Shown here in pieces: positions 5,288-6,612 of a stretch of 6,612 nt of DNA (positions are counted from its first letter, which is position 1; every line of letters begins with the position of its first letter). The notes below the pieces were generated by a model. The model searched no databases and was not told the DNA's origin. It saw only the letters and a list, made by a program, of their open reading frames with translations. Origin of the DNA: Candidatus Iainarchaeum sp. (GTDB taxonomy: Archaea > Iainarchaeota > Iainarchaeia > Iainarchaeales > JAFCFF01); contig JAFCFF010000028.1 in the NCBI GenBank assembly GCA_017608775.1, positions 1 to 6,612 of the forward strand, given 5' to 3'. The translations under genes and the position numbers were made by a program.

Positions 5288-6193
5288 ATGAAAGAACTTG
5301 TTTTTTTAGGAACTTCGGCAACAGCACCAACAAAAGACAGAAATGTCCCTGCACTGCTTTTCAAGTACAACGACAAACGACTGCTTTTTGAGTGTGGGGA
5401 GGGAACTCAGAGACAGTTTCTGTTTGCCAAGGAAAGCATCCTAAGGCTTAACTATGTTTTTATCTCACATGCTCACTTGGACCACTGGCTTGGCCTGCCT
5501 GGCATGCTTTCAACAATGGCTCTACATAAAAAGCCTGGGAAGATAGTTGTTTTCTTGACATCTGAATTACATGATTTTGCAAAGAGATTTTTATATGAGT
5601 TTGAGAATGAAAGACTTGATATAAAGTTGGAGTTTAGGAAAATAAAGGAAGGGGTTTTGGTAAGTGAAAAAGATTTTAAGATAACCGCGGTCAAGCTTAA
5701 CCATGATGTTGAGTGCTATGGTTTTTTGTTTGAGGAAAAGGACTCATGGAAGTTTTCAAAGGAAAAGCTTTCCAAGTTTGGGGTTAAAAACATCGCGGTA
5801 AGGGAACTTTTGGAAAAGGGAAGTATAAGTGTTTTGGGCAAAAGAGTTTCCCTGGAAGATGTTGCAAAACAAAAAAAAGGCCTAAGGCTTTTTATCGCTT
5901 ATGATACACTTGGGGAAGGAGAGTACATAAACGAGATTCCATATGACGCTGTTTTAGTACATGAGGCAACCTTCTTGGAAAAGGACAAACAAAGAGCAAG
6001 AGATACCTGGCACACAACAGCAAGAGAGGCAGGAAGAATTGCTGAACTAAGGAACGCTAGACTACTTATTCTAACACATTTGTCCGCAAGAGTGAAAGAT
6101 AATGAAAAGTTTGAGATTGAGGCAAGAAGAGAGTTCCCAAACGTTTTGGTTCCTAAAGACTTTGACAGGATAAATCTCCTTAAGCATAAGTGA
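5288..6193 (+). CDS. rnz: Ribonuclease Z (tRNA 3' endonuclease)
   Basis: This metallo-beta-lactamase-fold endonuclease removes 3' trailers from tRNA precursors after the discriminator base, leaving the 3'-OH used for CCA addition. At 301 residues it matches the short RNase Z form. The start block KELVFLGTSATAPT (2-15) and FECGEGTQRQ (34-43) are typical. The zinc motif is H61-A-H63-L-D65-H66, with further ligands H139, D206 (in AYDT) and H264 (in LTHLSAR). The HEAT motif (225-228) and H242 in WHTTAREAG are also in place, so all the catalytic residues I know of are present. The flexible-arm region, about 150-197, lacks an obvious Gly-Pro motif. The ATG at 5288 is the family N-terminus and has no SD; it is predicted leaderless from the shared TATA element. 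Its likely substrates include the two CCA-less tRNAs in this window. The stop overlaps the next start by one base. Confidence 0.97.
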   Translation: MKELVFLGTSATAPTKDRNVPALLFKYNDKRLLFECGEGTQRQFLFAKESILRLNYVFISHAHLDHWLGLPGMLSTMALHKKPGKIVVFLTSELHDFAKRFLYEFENERLDIKLEFRKIKEGVLVSEKDFKITAVKLNHDVECYGFLFEEKDSWKFSKEKLSKFGVKNIAVRELLEKGSISVLGKRVSLEDVAKQKKGLRLFIAYDTLGEGEYINEIPYDAVLVHEATFLEKDKQRARDTWHTTAREAGRIAELRNARLLILTHLSARVKDNEKFEIEARREFPNVLVPKDFDRINLLKHK

Positions 6194-6456
6194 TGAGTTT
6201 GGAAAAAACCTTTATTAAAGTTAATGTAAAACCAAACAAAGGAAGATTTTCTATCTATTTTAAAAATGGTGTTTTAACTGTTGAAACAAAAAGCAAGGCA
6301 GATAGGGGAAAAGCAAATTTAGAGTTAAAAAAGAAACTATCAAGTTTTTTTAAAACAAACGTAAAAATAATTAAGGGACATAAATCAACAAAAAAACTCT
6401 TAGAAATTTTAAAAAATAAAAAAAAAGTTGATGAAATACTAAAAAACCTAAATTAA
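6193..6456 (+). CDS. DUF167 (YggU family) small protein
   Basis: An 87-residue product of the DUF167/YggU family, whose function is not established. Family features visible are the N-terminal strand pair with IKVNVKPNKGRFSIYF near residues 8-23, and DRGKANLELKKKLSSFF (37-53), corresponding to the conserved G-K-A-N and following helix. VKIIKGHKSTKKLLEI comes after, resembling the family's V-x-I-x-x-G-x-x-S-x-x-K ending. It is strongly basic and Lys-rich. The start is taken as the ATG at 6193, inside the overlapping TGATG with the rnz stop. A GTG one codon earlier is possible but less likely. The arrangement implies translational coupling to rnz and a shared transcript. One sampled row is 17% G+C, much lower than the 42% sampled in rnz, which explains the AAA/ATA/TTA codon bias. 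Confidence 0.88.
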   Translation: MSLEKTFIKVNVKPNKGRFSIYFKNGVLTVETKSKADRGKANLELKKKLSSFFKTNVKIIKGHKSTKKLLEILKNKKKVDEILKNLN

Positions 6457-6470
6457 AATTTTTTAAAACA
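6455..6470. terminator. A/T-rich convergent termination region
   Basis: The 29-bp gap between the converging DUF167 and UPF0173 genes contains AAAATTTTTTAAAA followed by two further T6 runs on the plus strand. Archaeal termination commonly occurs at T-tracts, so this is a plausible terminator for the rnz transcript and, read from the other side, less clearly for the hydrolase. No strong hairpin is seen. Confidence 0.4.
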
Positions 6471-6471
6471 G

Positions 6472-6497
6472 GTTAGAATTTTTTGTTAGAATTTTTT
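6472..6497. repeat. Tandem 13-bp direct repeat at the UPF0173 stop codon
   Basis: GTTAGAATTTTTT occurs twice back to back, at 6472-6484 and 6485-6497, without mismatch. The right copy contains the last codons and TAA stop of the UPF0173 gene on the reverse strand. It looks like a slippage duplication of the gene's 3' end and doubles a plus-strand T6 tract. Confidence 0.85.
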
Positions 6498-6612
6498 ACT
6501 TCTTCCTGGCTTTAGGATTGTTGGTTTTGTTGGAACCAGGCTTTCCTCTATCTTTCGCTTAAAGTTTTTTGGGTCCTCCTTGATGTGTTCAAAGGTGTTG
6601 TAGTGCATGGGA
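6486..6612 (-). CDS. UPF0173 metal-dependent hydrolase, C-terminal fragment
   Basis: Only the last 41 codons and the TAA stop (6486-6488) lie in the window; the rest is beyond the right edge. The fragment starts P-M-H-Y-N-T-F, the characteristic late motif of the UPF0173 branch of the metallo-beta-lactamase superfamily, where the His is expected to bind metal. It continues with EHIKEDPKNF and VPTKPTILKPG, which fits the usual C-terminal helix and last strand. The final SKKF is a short extra tail. The natural substrate of the family is not known. It converges on DUF167. RNase Z nearby shares the fold, but the two are separate families and the adjacency may be coincidental. Confidence 0.85.
   Translation of the reverse strand, partial: PMHYNTFEHIKEDPKNFKRKIEESLVPTKPTILKPGRSKKF

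Noticed and set aside
5236..5376. 47-residue N-terminal extension of lonB from an ATG at 5376
   Set aside because: It lies antisense to the conserved start of rnz, would contain the shared TATA element, and does not resemble LonB N-termini. The ATG at 5235 gives a family-length protein with correctly spaced promoter.
6190..6192. GTG start for DUF167
   Set aside because: The ATG one codon later forms the common TGATG stop-start overlap with rnz and is the simpler start.
1..6612. CRISPR array, insertion sequence or tRNA-linked integrated element
   Set aside because: There are no regularly spaced repeats, transposase or integrase frames, and no repeated tRNA 3' ends to mark attachment sites near either tRNA.

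Overview
The window looks like chromosomal DNA from a compact, A+T-rich archaeal genome. The archaeal signs are a membrane-anchored LonB-type protease with a transmembrane pair inside its AAA+ domain, a DUF763 protein, two tRNA genes that do not encode CCA, and TATA-like elements placed about 26 nt upstream of several start codons that lack Shine-Dalgarno sites (leaderless mRNAs). Very tight packing and small genes would suit a DPANN-type lineage such as Woesearchaeota or Pacearchaeota, but no marker here fixes the phylum. The tRNA-Gly acceptor stem has three A-U pairs, which argues against hyperthermophily.

Layout. From about 5235 down to 1, everything is on the minus strand, in this order of transcription: lonB (5235-3310), a 33-codon small ORF (3276-3175), tRNA-Pro(CGG) (3147-3073), a class I SAM-dependent methyltransferase (3040-2294), tRNA-Gly(CCC) (2294-2224), a DUF763 protein (2168-1101), then, after a 135-bp gap holding a hairpin and a TATA/Shine-Dalgarno start, an A+T-rich gene (965 to beyond base 1) whose 3' end is cut off. 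On the plus strand, starting 53 bp from lonB, are ribonuclease Z (5288-6193) and a translationally coupled DUF167/YggU-family gene (6193-6456). At the right edge the last 41 codons of a UPF0173 metal-dependent hydrolase enter on the minus strand and converge on DUF167.

How the parts fit. RNase Z is the tRNA 3'-end endonuclease, and both nearby tRNAs lack encoded CCA, so they would need trailer cleavage before CCA addition. LonB is the main membrane-bound ATP-dependent protease of archaea. It starts from the same short intergenic region as rnz, where one TTATAA palindrome lies exactly 26.5 nt from each ATG and could serve as the TATA box in both directions. tRNA boundaries overlap or touch protein-gene signals: the methyltransferase stop codon shares a base with tRNA-Gly, and the methyltransferase TATA-like box lies 5 nt past tRNA-Pro.

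The least explained items are the partial left-edge gene, which has a faint, degenerate metallopeptidase-like motif, the small ORF in frame behind lonB, and the DUF763 protein with its helix-hairpin-helix. I see no CRISPR array, insertion sequence, defence cassette or other clear novel multi-gene system. No stretch longer than 300 bases lacks a gene.
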